From contig JADGKB010000067.1 of NCBI GenBank assembly GCA_027604185.1, forward strand, positions 1 to 64,000: DNA of 64,000 nt. Reading direction: 5' to 3'. The notes under the pieces were generated by a model, which saw only the letters and a program-made list of their open reading frames with translations, was not told the origin of the DNA and ran no database searches. Shown in pieces: positions 35,528 to 47,906 of the stretch. The position numbers and the translations under genes were made by a program. This DNA is from Boothiomyces macroporosus. Taxonomy: Eukaryota; Chytridiomycota; Chytridiomycetes; Rhizophydiales; Terramycetaceae. Position 1 is the first letter of the stretch, and each line of letters starts with the position of its first letter.

Positions 35528-36772
35528 TTATATACTAAATCTATTCAAGGTTGCCTCTTTTGCGGGGTTCGTTAAACCGCTTTTTGCTTCGGAAATGATT
35601 TCCCTTAGCCCATAATCATAGTCGTTGATCAGAATTTTAGCCATATAGACGGTAATAAGATTGACTACTATTTGCACAACAACTGAGATTAGATAATATT
35701 TACCAAACGAAGTCATCCATATTATGGTAGGCTTGAACGTATTCGATGACGGCCCATACGCGATCATTAATATACAACTTAGCCAGAGAACGTTTAAACA
35801 GCCTATCACAATGAATGCGATTGTTAAATTTCTATTCGCTCTTGATACTGAACAATAGCCAAGCAAGTGGTACGAAAATGCTAACAAGAGAATGATCCCA
35901 TAAGCAAACTTTTCAATCAGATTGCTATCCACGTTACGTAGATAGTATGAGATACAGAATTGAAGGAGCAACCCCAGGAAAAAATACGAGTTTAGTTTCA
36001 GCATCAGGATAAAAAACTGATATTTTTGAAAGATTTCTACCATTAACATGAAATACTCTTCTTTTGCAGGTCTGCCCCTTGCTTCATAAACTCGTCCCAT
36101 CCATAGGACTGGTATACCTGAACGCAAATATATAGCCCGATAATACAACTGAATATCATTATTACAGACACTACAACTTGGAATATATACGTGGAATCGA
36201 ATAGGTGCAAACTGGCCTGTATCCTGTCTGCTACCAATGTCAAATTCTGTTGAATGGTTGCGTTTGATGCGCCTTCTGGATGATTTAGTGCGCTGAAAAA
36301 GCAAGAGTTGTCGATTCCCTTTAATTGCGGAAGAATGTCATTCAATGATTTTTTGTCTTGAAATATTTGCACATAGTCGATAGCACAGTTTTTCAAGTTT
36401 CTAATTTGGTAAAATTGGATAAAAGAATATATGACTGTGAGGATATTAAATATTGTGATTGCTACAACTGGTGTTAACTATGGCTACCTTGAATCGGGTT
36501 TCTTTGTATATTTGCATCAACAGCACCGACCAACTGAAAAATAAGGCCGACGATAAAGAGCGCAAAGTAAGTAAGAATCATTGGCGATGCACCGGCATAT
36601 TCTACGGTTAAATTAAACTACGTTGCTGAAAGGTTTGGGTAATGAAATCCGAAATGTTTTTAATAATGACAGATTCCAATATGGATACAATAACGCAAAT
36701 CAAGATAGAGAGTATGGTATTATAAAAAGGCCAGTTTCTACTCCCTCTGGACCTGGAAGAGAGCAATTCCAT
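35528..36772 (-). CDS. UPF0658-type Golgi membrane protein
   Basis: 394 residues in four exons (introns 36602-36621, 36468-36487 and 36037-36056, each 20 nt). About seven TM helices. The N-terminal half (YAGASPMILTYFALFIVGL, then QRNPIQVVAITIFNILTVIY and FIQFYQIRNL) matches the fungal UPF0658 Golgi apparatus membrane family in order and spacing. A soluble loop with possible glycosylation (NATIQQN) sits before helix 4. The C-terminal half has four more helices and a short cytosolic tail. The molecular role of the family is not known. As far as I know it is fungal, so it is one of the better taxonomic clues in the window. Confidence 0.8.
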
Positions 36773-36908
36773 TTTTAATTAAACTAATTTTTTCGAACCG
36801 CATTTTTACACTTTGACGCCTCCCTATTGGGGTGCCTCTCCAAAACACTAAAAAGCCATGGCATCCCGTGTATCGTTGTCACGAAACTTTGGAGTACGAT
36901 TAACAGAT

Positions 36909-37829
<921 letters not shown>

Positions 37830-37854
37830 AATTTTTTTTGTTTTTTTTGAAAAA
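37830..37854. promoter_or_regulatory. 25-nt spacer between divergent start codons
   Basis: The whole interval between the TRM8 and DBP7 start codons is a T tract with one G interruption followed by a short A tract. Any shared promoter must include this poly(dT:dA) tract or lie inside the two coding regions. Poly(dA:dT) is known to keep nucleosomes off yeast promoters; its use here is inference. Confidence 0.5.
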
Positions 37855-40219
37855 ATGGATTTACAACTAAATTTTGACTTGAATGATACACCAAAAAACA
37901 ATATCAATGTGACTACAGTTCTTAATACACTCAAGAAAGGGAGCTGGAAAAAGAGGAGAGGAGATGCCAAACGAATAGTACGGAAAAAGACTGGAGGGAA
38001 GCCAAATACAGAAACAGTCCAACCTGCTCAACAACCATTCAAAAGAAAAGCTGTATCTGGACCGCCTCGCGAAGAGGTAAAAGCTGGGTTTTCATCTTCT
38101 ATCTTTACAGCTAATCCAGAGCTGCCATCACGTCAGAAAAAGCAAAAGAAGGAAGAAACAACTGATAAACCAGTCATAGAGGCTCAAGCAATACCTCAGC
38201 CAGTGGAGGAAATAGAAAAGAAGGAAATCCCTGCCAAAATATCAAAAGAGCCAATTTTAGAAGATACTACTTCACAGACAGATTTCGGAAAGCTTGGGCT
38301 GCATCCACTATTAGTCAATCATTTGAAAAAGCTAAATATAAGCAATGCTACCCAGATTCAAAAGAGTTCTATTCCAAAATTACAAAAAGAGTTTGGCAGA
38401 GATATCATTATTCAAGCACAAACTGGTGATTCATAATTAATCATAGGGTCTGGAAAAACCTTTTCATTTCTATTACCAATTGTTAATCAAATGTTAATTG
38501 CAGCTGCTGAATTGGAAGGGGTGCATGGAAAGGACTTTTTTACGCGATCCACTGGGACCTTTGCGATAATTTTGGCACCGACTAGAGAATTGGCTCAGCA
38601 AATAGCTACAGTACTAGAGTCTTTGTTGCATTACACGATAAACGCATCAGAAAATGGCACGCGGTTCAAGCACTGGATTGTGTCTGGTATTTTAGTTGGC
38701 GGTGAAAGCAAGAAATCTGAAAAAGCAAGATTAAGAAAAGGTATCAATATCCTAGTTGCTACACCTGGTAGATTACTTGACCATTTAAAAACAACTGAAT
38801 CGTTTAATACTGGCAACCTGCGTTGGTTGGTGCTCGATGAGGCTGATAACTTGTTGCATCTTGGGTTTGAAGAAACTCTTCGAGATATTTTGAAAATATT
38901 GAACGAGAAGGGACGGAAAGCGATCGAAAGTGAGGCAAGAGCAAAAATCAAGCACATGCCATTTGAACGACAAACCGTTTTATGTTCTGCGACAATTGAA
39001 GGTGGAGTGCAAAAGCTCGCTGAAGAATCTCTCAGAGATCCTGTTTTCATTAAAGCAGAAAGTAAACAAGAAAACACAGAAAGTGGCGAAAACGATTCTT
39101 CAATTTCTATCCCAAAGCAGTTGAAGCAGTTATATGTCCTATCCCCTGCGAAGCTTCGATTAGTCAACATGATAGGTCTGATTAGAAAGGTAATCGTAGC
39201 TTCAATTAGATTACAAACTCTGGGAAATTACCTCGCAAAATAATTATTTTCCTGGCAACTGGTGATTCGGTAGATTGGCATTTCGATATATTAGCTAGAA
39301 TTTCAGAGATGCAAAACACAGAGCAAGACGATAAGGACTTTGAATTTGACCCTGAAGCGGAAATTAAGCCTGTTGAATACAATGATTTACCTAAATTGCG
39401 AGCTGGTTATGATGCCAAGCATCTGCCAAATTGCAAGCTGTTTAAATTACACGGTTCTATGCAACAGTCAGAAAGACACGCCGTTTACACGGGATATTCG
39501 CCGTCATCAAACTATACAAAGATCCTATTTTGTACTGATGTAGCAGCGCGTGGTTTAGATTTGCCAGATGTGTCTGATATTATCCAGTATGATCCGCCAG
39601 CTGATGTTCGTGACTACATTCACCGTATCGGTAGAACTGCTCGTTTAGGAAAAGAAGGTCAAGCATTCATATTTTTATTGCCAAGTGAAGCAGAGTATTT
39701 AGATTTACTAGAAGACTACCATTGCCATGTTACAGAGGAGCCAATGGTCCCCATACTTGAAACTCTCATCCCACTTGCTAATTCCAAGAAAACAAAGAAT
39801 CAAAAGCATTCTTTCCATGAAATTGCAGCAACTGATGTACATATGGAGTTTGAAAGATTTGTTCAATCATCTCAACCAGTAATTCTTTGTTAATGTAGAA
39901 TCTCATTCACGCACAAAAAGCGTTTTCATCGCATATTAGAGCCTACACTACACACATAGCATCTGAAAAGCACATTTTCCATATCCGTAAACTGCACTTG
40001 GGACATATTGCCAAATCGTTCTGTCTGCGTGAAGCACCCCAGCAACTGCAATCGAAACTAGGCAATCTGGCGAAATCCCTGCATGAAAATGATTTAGCCA
40101 GCGGCGGCGGTATTACTGCTTCTTCAATGAAGAGAAAAGCAAACCAAATGGCGAAAAATGCAATGGTCAGTGAGTTTGCCGATGGAAATATCGCCCAGTT
40201 AATGAAGAAAAGGAAATAA
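37855..40219 (+). CDS. DBP7: DEAD-box RNA helicase DBP7/DDX31
   Basis: 767-residue nucleolar ATP-dependent RNA helicase for 60S ribosomal subunit assembly. Introns: 38426-38446 (21 nt, inside motif I), 39190-39209 and 39879-39898. A basic, disordered N-terminus is followed by the Q-motif region ([19 protein letters not shown]), motif I AQTGSGKT, Ia APTRELAQQ, Ib [43 protein letters not shown] and [12 protein letters not shown]. The C-terminal extension, reached by the last intron, has [20 protein letters not shown] and [16 protein letters not shown], diagnostic of Dbp7. The gene is a functional neighbour of TRM8 (RNA processing) across a tiny divergent promoter. Confidence 0.96.
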
Positions 40220-40308
40220 ATCTATTTAAGCTCTATTGCATATCACTCTGAGGAATTCGATCCTGAGCGACGATCCACGAATTTGACCTTCTACTTTTTG
40301 CAATTTCA

Positions 40309-41924
40309 ATGTCCTCATCTGGCTTGCATGGACAGAAGCGAGAACACCAAACAGAGGAACAAAAAAGAATAAAATTTGAAGCAGAAAAAGAGCAAATCAA
40401 AGAGTATAACGATTTGGATTTATTACTGTTACAAAATGTACTGTGTTTTAATGGTAGAGAAAAGACAGAGAGCATACCGATGAAGCGTTAGTTAGAACAA
40501 CAAAAATGCTGAGCATCAACCCTGAATACTACAGCATTTGGAATTATCGCAGAGAAATTCTTTCCTCCTTATTTCAAAATATGGATTCAGAAGAAAGACA
40601 AGCAATTTTGAAGCAAGATATTTCACTAATCGACTCGCTATTATTGCGTGCACCAAAATCGTACTGGGTATGGAACCACCGGAGATGGGTTCTGGATAAT
40701 ATGCCCGTAAAGCAATACGATAAAGAGCTGAAAATTATTAATTACATGCTAGACTTGGATTCCAGAAACTTTCATGGATGGGATTATCGTAGATACATTA
40801 TTGGTATGAACGTTTCAACTCCTGAAAAAGAATTTGAGTATACAAACTTGAAGATCAAGCAAAACTTTTCAAATTATTCTGCTTGGCATTACAGATCAAA
40901 AATCATGCCGCTTGTTTTCAAAGGTGAAGAATTGAAAGCGCAAATCAAGCAAGATATTGAATTGGTTAGAGACGCGGTATTTACTGAACCCAAAGATCAA
41001 TCTGCTTGGCTTTATCAACGGTTTCTGTTTGGAAAAAAGATTTTGAACGTGAAATTAGAAAAAGCGCTTTTCAAGGGGAATTTACTGTATTTACTGTTTA
41101 ATCAGCCAGTCAAAGTATCTTTCTTTAACATAGATGGTCAAAATGAAGGAAGGGGTAAAGATATCCAACAGGTTGTACATTTGCTCAGATTTACAAATAT
41201 TACAACTTGATAAAAACCAGGAATACATTGAATTCGAGGAGGGAGCATTTGTTGGTAGTCAATTGAATCTAGTCTCTTCAAAGATATCAGTCTCAACAAA
41301 AGAGATAACACAAGATTACAAAGAAATTCCATTTAATTCCGAGCCACTACTGGAAGAGCTACCAATACTTAAGGAATTGTTGGAGCTTGAACCAGACGCC
41401 AAATGGGTCCTATTAGGAATACTATACATTTACACGACACTAGGAATTGAACTGCAAGAATCAGTCAAGTTACTGGACCATCTAATGACTATAGACAAGA
41501 AGCGAATCAAGTATTACAAGGAAAAGAAAGCATCACTACTTTTGAAGCATGAAGATTTCCAAGATGAAAGAGTTGTATTGTCCAGTAATTGCCTATCAAA
41601 CTTGCCAAAACCACACTTGTTTGTTTTCACGAGATATTTGGATTTATCAAACAATGACTTGCAGACATTATCGTTTTTAAAGTATCTGTCCTTGAAAGAA
41701 CTCAATTTGGATAGTAACCAATTGACCAATATATCTGGAATTCAAACACAAAAGCAACTTGAAAAACTCTCTGTAAAGAACAATAGTAAAGAGCACCTAA
41801 CTTAGAAATTGTTAAAAGCGGATTAAGCGATTTAATGAATCTAAAGTTGAACAGCTTGGTATTAGATGGCAATCCGCTAACTGATCAAGATATCAGTCAT
41901 ATCCTTGGTGTAGTATTGAAATAA
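40309..41924 (+). CDS. BET4: Rab geranylgeranyltransferase alpha subunit
   Basis: 518-residue alpha subunit of GGTase II, which with the beta subunit and Rab escort protein prenylates Rab GTPases. Introns: 40438-40457, 41115-41133 and 41786-41805. Start MSSSGLHGQKREHQTEEQKR is the usual basic N-terminal helix. PFTA repeats are clear: YYSIWNYRREIL, SYWVWNHRRWVL, NFHGWDYRRYII, NYSAWHYRSKI and QSAWLYQRFLF. A less conserved domain follows (vertebrates have an Ig-like one here), then ELLELEPDAKWVLLGILYIY and a C-terminal leucine-rich repeat region (RYLDLSNNDLQTLSFLKYL, LKELNLDSNQLTNISGI). The last intron is needed to reach the natural LRR end LDGNPLTDQDISHIL. Confidence 0.93.
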
Positions 41925-41949
41925 AGAAAATGTAGTTAAATATATTCAT

Positions 41950-42349
41950 TCACAAAATAAAGGCAACTAGCATCCATAAACCAACCATTTTACTTTCAGC
42001 ATTACTAGTAGTAGCTGCTGGTGTGGTAGTTTGTGCTGCAACAGAGAGGGTGCTTTGCGCTGCTTGGGTATTTGCTGCTGGGGCTTGAGTAACAACAGGT
42101 TGAGTTGCTGGTACATTCATACCAGTAGGCAAAGCATTAGTAGGTACAGGAAAATGAGGCACAACTCCACTAGGTAATCCAATTCCAGGTAAAGTCTTTA
42201 CATTTGTATCAATACTACATTAGATATATGTACCATACACCAGCACTGTTTCCATTAGCTGTAATACAAGTCAATCCGGTTGGGCAAGGTTGGTTTTGAG
42301 AGCAGGACTGGGAATAAACTGTTGGGAGGATAGCGGCAAGAAACAACAT
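41950..42349 (-). CDS. Cys-rich GPI-anchored secreted protein 1
   Basis: 126 residues in two exons (19-nt intron 42215-42233). Signal peptide MLFLAAILPTVYS, then a compact four-cysteine module SQSCSQNQPCPTGLTC plus GVC, a Pro/Thr/Ala-rich stalk (TQPVVTQAPAANTQAA) and a hydrophobic C-terminus (MVGLWMLVAFIL) with small residues before it, as in GPI-anchor signals. Likely a cell-surface mannoprotein-like or wall-associated protein. It is one of three tandem paralogues; gene 2 has an intron just before the last Cys codon, as here, while gene 3 has none. Function unknown. Confidence 0.82.
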
Positions 42350-42416
42350 TTTGCAAAGTTATAGCCACACGATTCAACCTCATCAAAGGGACTCGTATTG
42401 CGATTTCAGATGCTGG

Positions 42417-42424
42417 TATTTAAA
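42417..42424 (-). promoter_or_regulatory. TTTAAATACC element
   Basis: TATA-like TTTAAATACC on the minus strand, 67 nt upstream of the ATG of Cys-rich gene 1. The same ten bases occur ahead of the first beta-lactamase-fold gene (45743-45752). Core promoter role is inference. Confidence 0.3.
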
Positions 42425-42490
42425 GAGGTGCAAGTGCCATTGCCATGGATTTATTTGTTGTTGGATTAGCAGTATCAATGGGATAGAAAC

Positions 42491-42550
42491 AAGAATAAGC
42501 ACACCGTGAAATATAAAACCAAGGATAAACATACCATGAAATATATTAGA
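42491..42550. repeat. Two-copy 30-nt tandem repeat
   Basis: Two adjacent 30-nt units (42491-42520 and 42521-42550) agree at 22 positions; the shared core is ACACCGTGAAATATA against ATACCATGAAATATA. They lie in the short spacer downstream of Cys-rich gene 2. Small and probably without function. Confidence 0.55.
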
Positions 42551-42565
42551 AATATTTTAATATGA

Positions 42566-42842
42566 TTATAGCGCCAATGCAACCAGCAGCCATAAATCTA
42601 CTGGGTGACTGATAGCACTGCTAACACTGGTGATAGCTTGCGGAATTGAATTCGAGTTTGTTGTATCAACATTATTGCCGACTGGGTTTGTGTTGACACT
42701 ACATTAAATATAATTACCAAGTGCCAGGAATATCATCAATGGCTCCCACGCATATGTACCCAACACCTGGACAAGGCATGTTGATACTGCAACTCTGGGA
42801 AAATACAAATGAAAGTAAACAAATTGAAGCCAGCATTCTCAT
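42566..42842 (-). CDS. Cys-rich GPI-anchored secreted protein 2
   Basis: 85 residues in two exons (19-nt intron 42699-42717). Signal peptide MRMLASICLLSFVFS, then the Cys module SQSCSINMPCPGVGYIC and PGTC, a short Asn/Ser/Thr-rich linker and a hydrophobic end (VDLWLLVALAL) that fits a GPI signal. It is the shortest of the three paralogues, with little stalk. The cysteine spacing C-x5-C-x6-C differs by one from the other two. Confidence 0.8.
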
Positions 42843-42914
42843 TTTTTTTGTACCAGTCAAGTGAAAGCTCATAAGGCTTTGTACCAATTCCTAGCACGAT
42901 CACAAAGATTTATT

Positions 42915-43292
42915 TTAAATTATGAGCAATAGCAGTGCAAACCCAAGACTAGTGATCGCTTTCTCTGCGCCGTTTCCGGTTGGGATATTTAAGCTTGAGG
43001 TGGTTTGAGCGGTTGTGGTCGGGAGTAGAATTGGAATACCAGAGTTTGTTACTGTTGGTGCAGGGATAACTGGTGGTGCAGTTGAAGAACCAGGAGCAGA
43101 AGTTGACCCGCCAGGAATAACAGGGAAAGAGGATGTGAGTACTGCAGGTATTGAAACTGAGCTAATGCACACACCAATTAGCATTCCTTGAGGAAATTGA
43201 CAAGTTAACCCATTAGGACATTTTTGAGAAGATGAGCAAGCTTGGGAAAGTACAGATGCAAGTAGGGTGAGTAATGCGATCAAGGAAATCAT
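42915..43292 (-). CDS. Cys-rich GPI-anchored secreted protein 3
   Basis: 125 residues in a single exon, without the intron found in its two neighbours. Signal peptide MISLIALLTLLASVLS, Cys module SQACSSSQKCPNGLTC with GVC, a Pro/Ser/Thr stalk (GSTSAPGSSTAPPVIPAP) and a hydrophobic tail (AITSLGFALLLLII) after GNGAE, a good GPI-site context. Likely surface-exposed; function unknown. Confidence 0.85.
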   Translation of the reverse strand: MISLIALLTLLASVLSQACSSSQKCPNGLTCQFPQGMLIGVCISSVSIPAVLTSSFPVIPGGSTSAPGSSTAPPVIPAPTVTNSGIPILLPTTTAQTTSSLNIPTGNGAEKAITSLGFALLLLII

Positions 43293-43312
43293 TAGCGAAA
43301 CTTGATTTTCAA

Positions 43313-43321
43313 CCTTTTATA
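43313..43321 (-). promoter_or_regulatory. TATA box-like element
   Basis: TATAAAAGG on the minus strand about 20 nt before the ATG of Cys-rich gene 3. It is a strong consensus match, but the short distance would imply a very short 5' UTR. Confidence 0.3.
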
Positions 43322-43571
43322 GTTTTCGGGCTTGAAAGGAAAGGCGATTACCGAACCTCTTTGGAAACGTAAAAAGATCAAGTGCCGCGTGGTGAACTTG
43401 GTAGCTCATAAATTACAATCGAATTTCACTCTATTCCGCCAACTTTGGATCTATTCAATAGAACAGACTAAAGGGAAGACGAAGATGGACCAAATGCGAT
43501 GCATATGTTCTGACTAATAGTTTGGTAGAGAGTATTTTAATTTTCTCCAAATTTCTGTTCAACTAATTTCC

Positions 43572-44457
43572 ATGACGAAAAGTGAAAATCAAGGAAATGG
43601 AAATATAGTGTGCCAAGTAGTGAACAATAAAGTAGAATTGACTCAGTTATCATTCGCATACCCGGTGCGGTTAATGCAGCCCAAATCATTCTTGGATAAT
43701 CATCAAGCAGGTACCTTTCGCTAATCCAGTGTATATTCTTGGATATGGAGGGGGACTGTTGGCTGGAGACCATGTATCACTTTCAGTTCATGTTAAAGAA
43801 TCCGCTTCTCTTTCAATTCACTCTCAGGCATCTACCAAAGTGTACAAAAGGATTATGGATGATCAATACTCATCGCAGGACATGATTGTTGAGCTTGAGG
43901 CCAATGCATTCCTATGCCTACTACCAGAACCTGTTACGTGCTTTTCTAAAGCTGCATATAAGCAACACCAAATATTCAACCTGCACAAGGATTCTTCGTT
44001 GCTATTGCTAGATTGTATTTAATTTCTAATTAAAGGGTTCACTCCTGGACGAGTATCTCGAGGTGAAGTATATGATTTCGATTATTACTATTCTGAAAAT
44101 ATCATTAATATTGACGGAAAGAGATTTGCAAGAGAGGCGTATATGCTCAAAGATGAAGAAGGGTTTTCGTTGAAAGAGCGGATGGGTAAATATGAATGCT
44201 TTGCTAATGTTTACATGTATGGGAGTCGTCTTGATGATTTAATATCTGAAACACAAATGGAGTGCACCTCTAATGTTATTCATCGCAAAGGTACCGCTGA
44301 GCCAATAATGTGGTCAGTCTCCCCATTGTGCTTTGACGCCAAACACGGACTAGTTTTGAGAGCTTGCGCGATTGACACTATAGCCATGCGGGAGTTTCTG
44401 TTGGCTAGATTTAAATCCATTGATAATGAAATTGGAAACCTGTTTTCTAGAATATAA
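43572..44457 (+). CDS. ureD: Urease accessory protein UreD
   Basis: 281-residue UreD homologue, part of the UreD-UreF-UreG complex that loads nickel into urease. Introns: 43711-43729 (19 nt) and 44015-44035 (21 nt). Motifs after splicing: VELTQLSFAYPVRLMQPK, YILGYGGGLLAGDHV, SLSIHSQASTKVYK, LPEPVTCF and DWFTPGRVSRGEVYDF. The start at 43572 is the first ATG and gives the normal short N-terminus. No urease, UreF or UreG lies in this window. Presence implies the organism can use urea, assuming the rest of the pathway is elsewhere. Confidence 0.93.
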
Positions 44458-44559
44458 TTGCAACAATTTTTGATTTGTTTCCCAAGCCCACTTGAAACAT
44501 TTGTCATCCGATACCTAGCCCCTATTACTTTTAAAAGGCTTCCTAGATCTTTTTTCTTT

Positions 44560-45510
44560 ATGGACGGACTTGATACCTCACTCTCGCCAATAATGATCCA
44601 AGTGCTGCTTGGTAGCAGCACGCTTGGACTTATATCAGCACTAAATCTACTGTTTGTTGCACAGTACCCAAAAACACCAATTATGAATCTAGCTCGTCTG
44701 ATGGCGTTTACCGATATATTGCAATCGCTGGCACACATAGCACTGATACTCTTGTTTCAATTTCGTGTTGAAAATTACATTTACTTTTTGCTAGCACGCA
44801 ATTCATTTACCAATTTCAAGTTTTGGTTCATGAACACTACTTGTGTGTACGGCTTTGTATCAGTATATCTAATCAACGGAGGAAAAGTGTCCCGGATAAA
44901 TTCAGTGGCCATAGGAGTATTCAGTTACATAATTGCTGGACCCGCGTATTTGTTAAACTCTAAACAAGCATCCAATAGCCTTTATCTGTAACATTTAGCT
45001 AATTGTAGTAATGGAATGAAAACAGTAATTCAGGTTATCCTTGTTGGTGTGTTGTTCATGGTCGGCCTGACAACAACCTTTTATGGATTATTTCAATATG
45101 GGCAAAAGTTCAAGTACTTGACTTCTCGGAACTACGTGCTGTTCAGAGAGTCGATTGGATATCTTTTATCAATCAACCTACTCAACTTGCTGATAATTCT
45201 TCCAATATTGGTGTTTCAAATAACCTCAACAATCTATGCGTTTGTTTCTCCTCAATCTACCAATCCTGAAATATTCCACATTGTTAATTTTGTACAGTTA
45301 ATGGCGATTTCACTTCGTGGTGTGATTCATCTCTTATACACTTACTTTGGTTACATTCGCAGATATGCCACCAAAGACGGTAAGCTGGAAATATCATCTC
45401 CCGTGGTTGATTATCGAACCTCAAGGATACTCTCTCCTGCTTTATCTTATAATGAGAAACCAACTCCTTTTATGGATCCTGCTTTACGAAGGCCATCTTT
45501 ACCCCGTTAA
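44560..45510 (+). CDS. 7TM receptor-like protein
   Basis: 309 residues with seven evenly spaced hydrophobic helices: MIQVLLGSSTLGLISALNLL, ARLMAFTDILQSLAHIALIL, FWFMNTTCVYGFVSVYLI, SVAIGVFSYIIAGPAYLL, TVIQVILVGVLFMVGLTTTF, LLSINLLNLLIILPILVFQI and NFVQLMAISLRGVIHLLYTY. A basic, Ser/Pro-rich tail follows. One 21-nt intron (44988-45008). Helix layout, short loops and the FTDILQS motif in TM2 recall cAMP-receptor-like or Git3-like GPCRs, but no family signature is certain, so the receptor call is inference. A phosphodiesterase and a CaMKK-like kinase in the same window suggest intact cyclic nucleotide and calcium signalling. Confidence 0.75.
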
Positions 45511-45742
45511 TAAAACTTGTATTTTAGCTACTGCAATTGCTTTTGTCGGCGATATTTCGGGTATTTCGGACCGAGAGTTCAGCTTGAAAAGACATTCAGG
45601 GAGGGTTGCATTGAAAAGTCATCAAAGAAAAATGGATCGTCGTTCATGAACGAGTACAAAATGCCACTCTCCAAATTGACCGCTTCTTTCCAGTCCGATT
45701 TTTAAATGTTTGATCCTGACTTTGTGCTGAGCCCCTGAATGC

Positions 45743-45752
45743 TTTAAATACC
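45743..45752 (+). promoter_or_regulatory. TTTAAATACC element
   Basis: TTTAAATACC about 36 nt before the ATG of the first beta-lactamase-fold gene, matching the element before Cys-rich gene 1. TATA-like; role inferred. Confidence 0.3.
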
Positions 45753-45788
45753 GAAGGGTGGACTGAAAAGTCTGCACCTCATTCCAGA

Positions 45789-47832
45789 ATGGACAGACTT
45801 AAATTCACTGACGATCAATTACCTGGAGCCTTGGAGTCATTTTTGAAGGAATTCCTCGAAACCAAAGCCGATTTAACTACTGGAGCCATCATTACAGTGG
45901 TACACAAGGGCAAAGCAGTTCTTCACTATCCATTTGGGTATGCTAATGCAGAAAAAAGGATTCCTGTTACTGCTGACCGGACACTATTCAGAATAGCTTC
46001 TGTTACAAAGTCATTTACCGCTGCAACATTCCTTACGAATTGGGAAAATAAAGGGTTTCCACCTGCTGATATCAAAACTAGAGATGTTAATGACATAATA
46101 GCTGAGCTAGAAGAAGCCAGTCCCGAATTTTCTATTCAATTTAGGGTCGATTCAAATGGATTTAGCGAGCCAATCACGGTTTGGAACTTGCTCACGCATA
46201 CCGCTGGATTCGAAGATGCGTTTTTGGGAATGGACAGTTATCCAGGCGACGATTTGTCAGAATGGAAGCTAGATCCTAGATTATACAACCGAACTCATTT
46301 GTTGAATGGGAATTTTCCTAAAAGAGTGTATCCTCCAAATACAGCATTTTCATACTCTAACGGAGGATTTATTCTCTTGGGATATTTGATTGAACTCTTG
46401 TGTAGGCAGCCATACCCTGATGCCTTATGGGATACAGTGCTCAAACCACTTGGAATGAAAAGCAGCTCCGCAGCAATCAACTATGCTAAAGATCCAGTAG
46501 CTATTCGGGCAGAGCTTCCCCAAGATAACATGGAGCATTTGGATTACGCAGAGCCTCATGTAGCTAAAAAATCAGAAACTGGTGCCCCAATCCATAAAAT
46601 AATGCCTTTACAAAAACAAATGCGCTGTCTCAGTATGTCTGACGGCAGTTTGGCCTTAACTGCAACTGATATGTCCAAATATATGATTTGCATACTAAAT
46701 GGTGGGAGATTTGAAGGAAAGCAAGTTTTATCTCCATTCGCGATAGAATTGATGACCACAAAGCAGTTTGAAAAGTTTGAAGGATCAGGTTTGTGGTCAA
46801 ATGCTGGATTGATGGAACAAATTGCACCTCATTACAATGGATTAAACTACTTGGAACACGGTGGATTCATCAGTAGGGGTATTGATTAATCTAGATGGAC
46901 ATTTGTCAAAATTAATGCTATTTCCAAAGTACGAGTTGGGAATATTCTATTCGGTGAACAACAACTCGTCAGAGCTGCAGCATGGTATGATAGTGAACCA
47001 CTTGTTTGAATCAGTTCCATTTGATGAACAAGAAAAGGTGACTTTCAATTACCATCAGACACCACCAAAGAAAATCCCTTTGGATATTGCACCAGAGTCA
47101 AAGTTTGATTTAAAAAGGTTTGCTGGGTACTACAGAACGACTAGATTTCACCATTCAACTTACTTGGCCATGTTTGGAATGAGCTACTATCCAGAAATAT
47201 GCATTTCAGTTAGCAAAGGTGGTAATTCGCTGCGATATGCTGGGACGGAATTAATCCCATTGTATGAAGGGGAAAAGCAAGTAGTTTTTTGGGTAAAAAA
47301 TGAAACTGAAGGTAAATTGCCAAGTAACAGGTACACTACTATGGCGTTTGAGGATGTGAAATCTTCAAAGCCAAATGTCTATATGTTTTTTACCAATGGA
47401 GCAGCGCACAAATTGAGATGGTTTGAACGTAAAGCAGTTCAAAATTCCATTTACTTTTCTAGTATTGGACTGGCCAGTTCACAATTAGCATACGGAGCCC
47501 TGTACTTTGCATTATCTTCAAGAATCGCAAACTTGCCAAAGGTATCCCTGGCTGCCACTGCAATCGGCCTTGGTATAAATCTGTTTCCTCTAACCAACTA
47601 TATTCAAGATAAAACCAAAAAGAATGAAGTTGAATTAATGTCCAAAAGGCCACCGCTTTGGGGGAAAGTATGTGTTGCTCTATCTCAAACTACAGTTGCC
47701 CTAGGTGCAGGGTATATTCTGCTCAAATATGGTGGAAAGAAAGTGCATCCGCAAGAGGTTCTTGCACTACTTGCAGCTGGTAGTTATCTTGGTTTCATCC
47801 ACTACTGGAACTTTGAATGCTGGAAATTATAA
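45789..47832 (+). CDS. Beta-lactamase-fold serine hydrolase with C-terminal membrane module (A)
   Basis: 673 residues. The N-terminal class C beta-lactamase/S12 peptidase domain (residues about 1-370) has the SxxK nucleophile ASVTKSFTA, the YxN motif FSYSNGG and a final HGG. Family lines include NLLTHTAGFEDAF and PKRVYPPNT. A middle domain follows, then a C-terminal about 130-residue module with about four hydrophobic helices (IGLASSQLAYGALYFALSS, VCVALSQTTVALGAGYILL) ending in HYWNFECWKL. One 22-nt intron (46873-46894) falls in the HGG loop and restores GGFINGHLSKLMLFPKYE. Relatives in animals (LACTB) and fungi hydrolyse amide or ester bonds; the substrate is unknown. Paralogues B and C lie downstream. 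Confidence 0.88.
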
Positions 47833-47906
47833 TAAACATTGAGCTTTTACTCTCTTATTCTAGTACTTATGGTGAAATATATCAGAGACTTTAAATTAGA
47901 ATTTGT

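Noticed and set aside
41141..41157. Introns of 16-17 nt in BET4 near 41140
   Set aside because: A 19-nt intron at 41115-41133 with a TTAAC branch motif gives a better frame and a normal length.
42491..42550. CRISPR-like or satellite array
   Set aside because: Only two imperfect 30-nt copies with no spacers; recorded as a simple tandem repeat.
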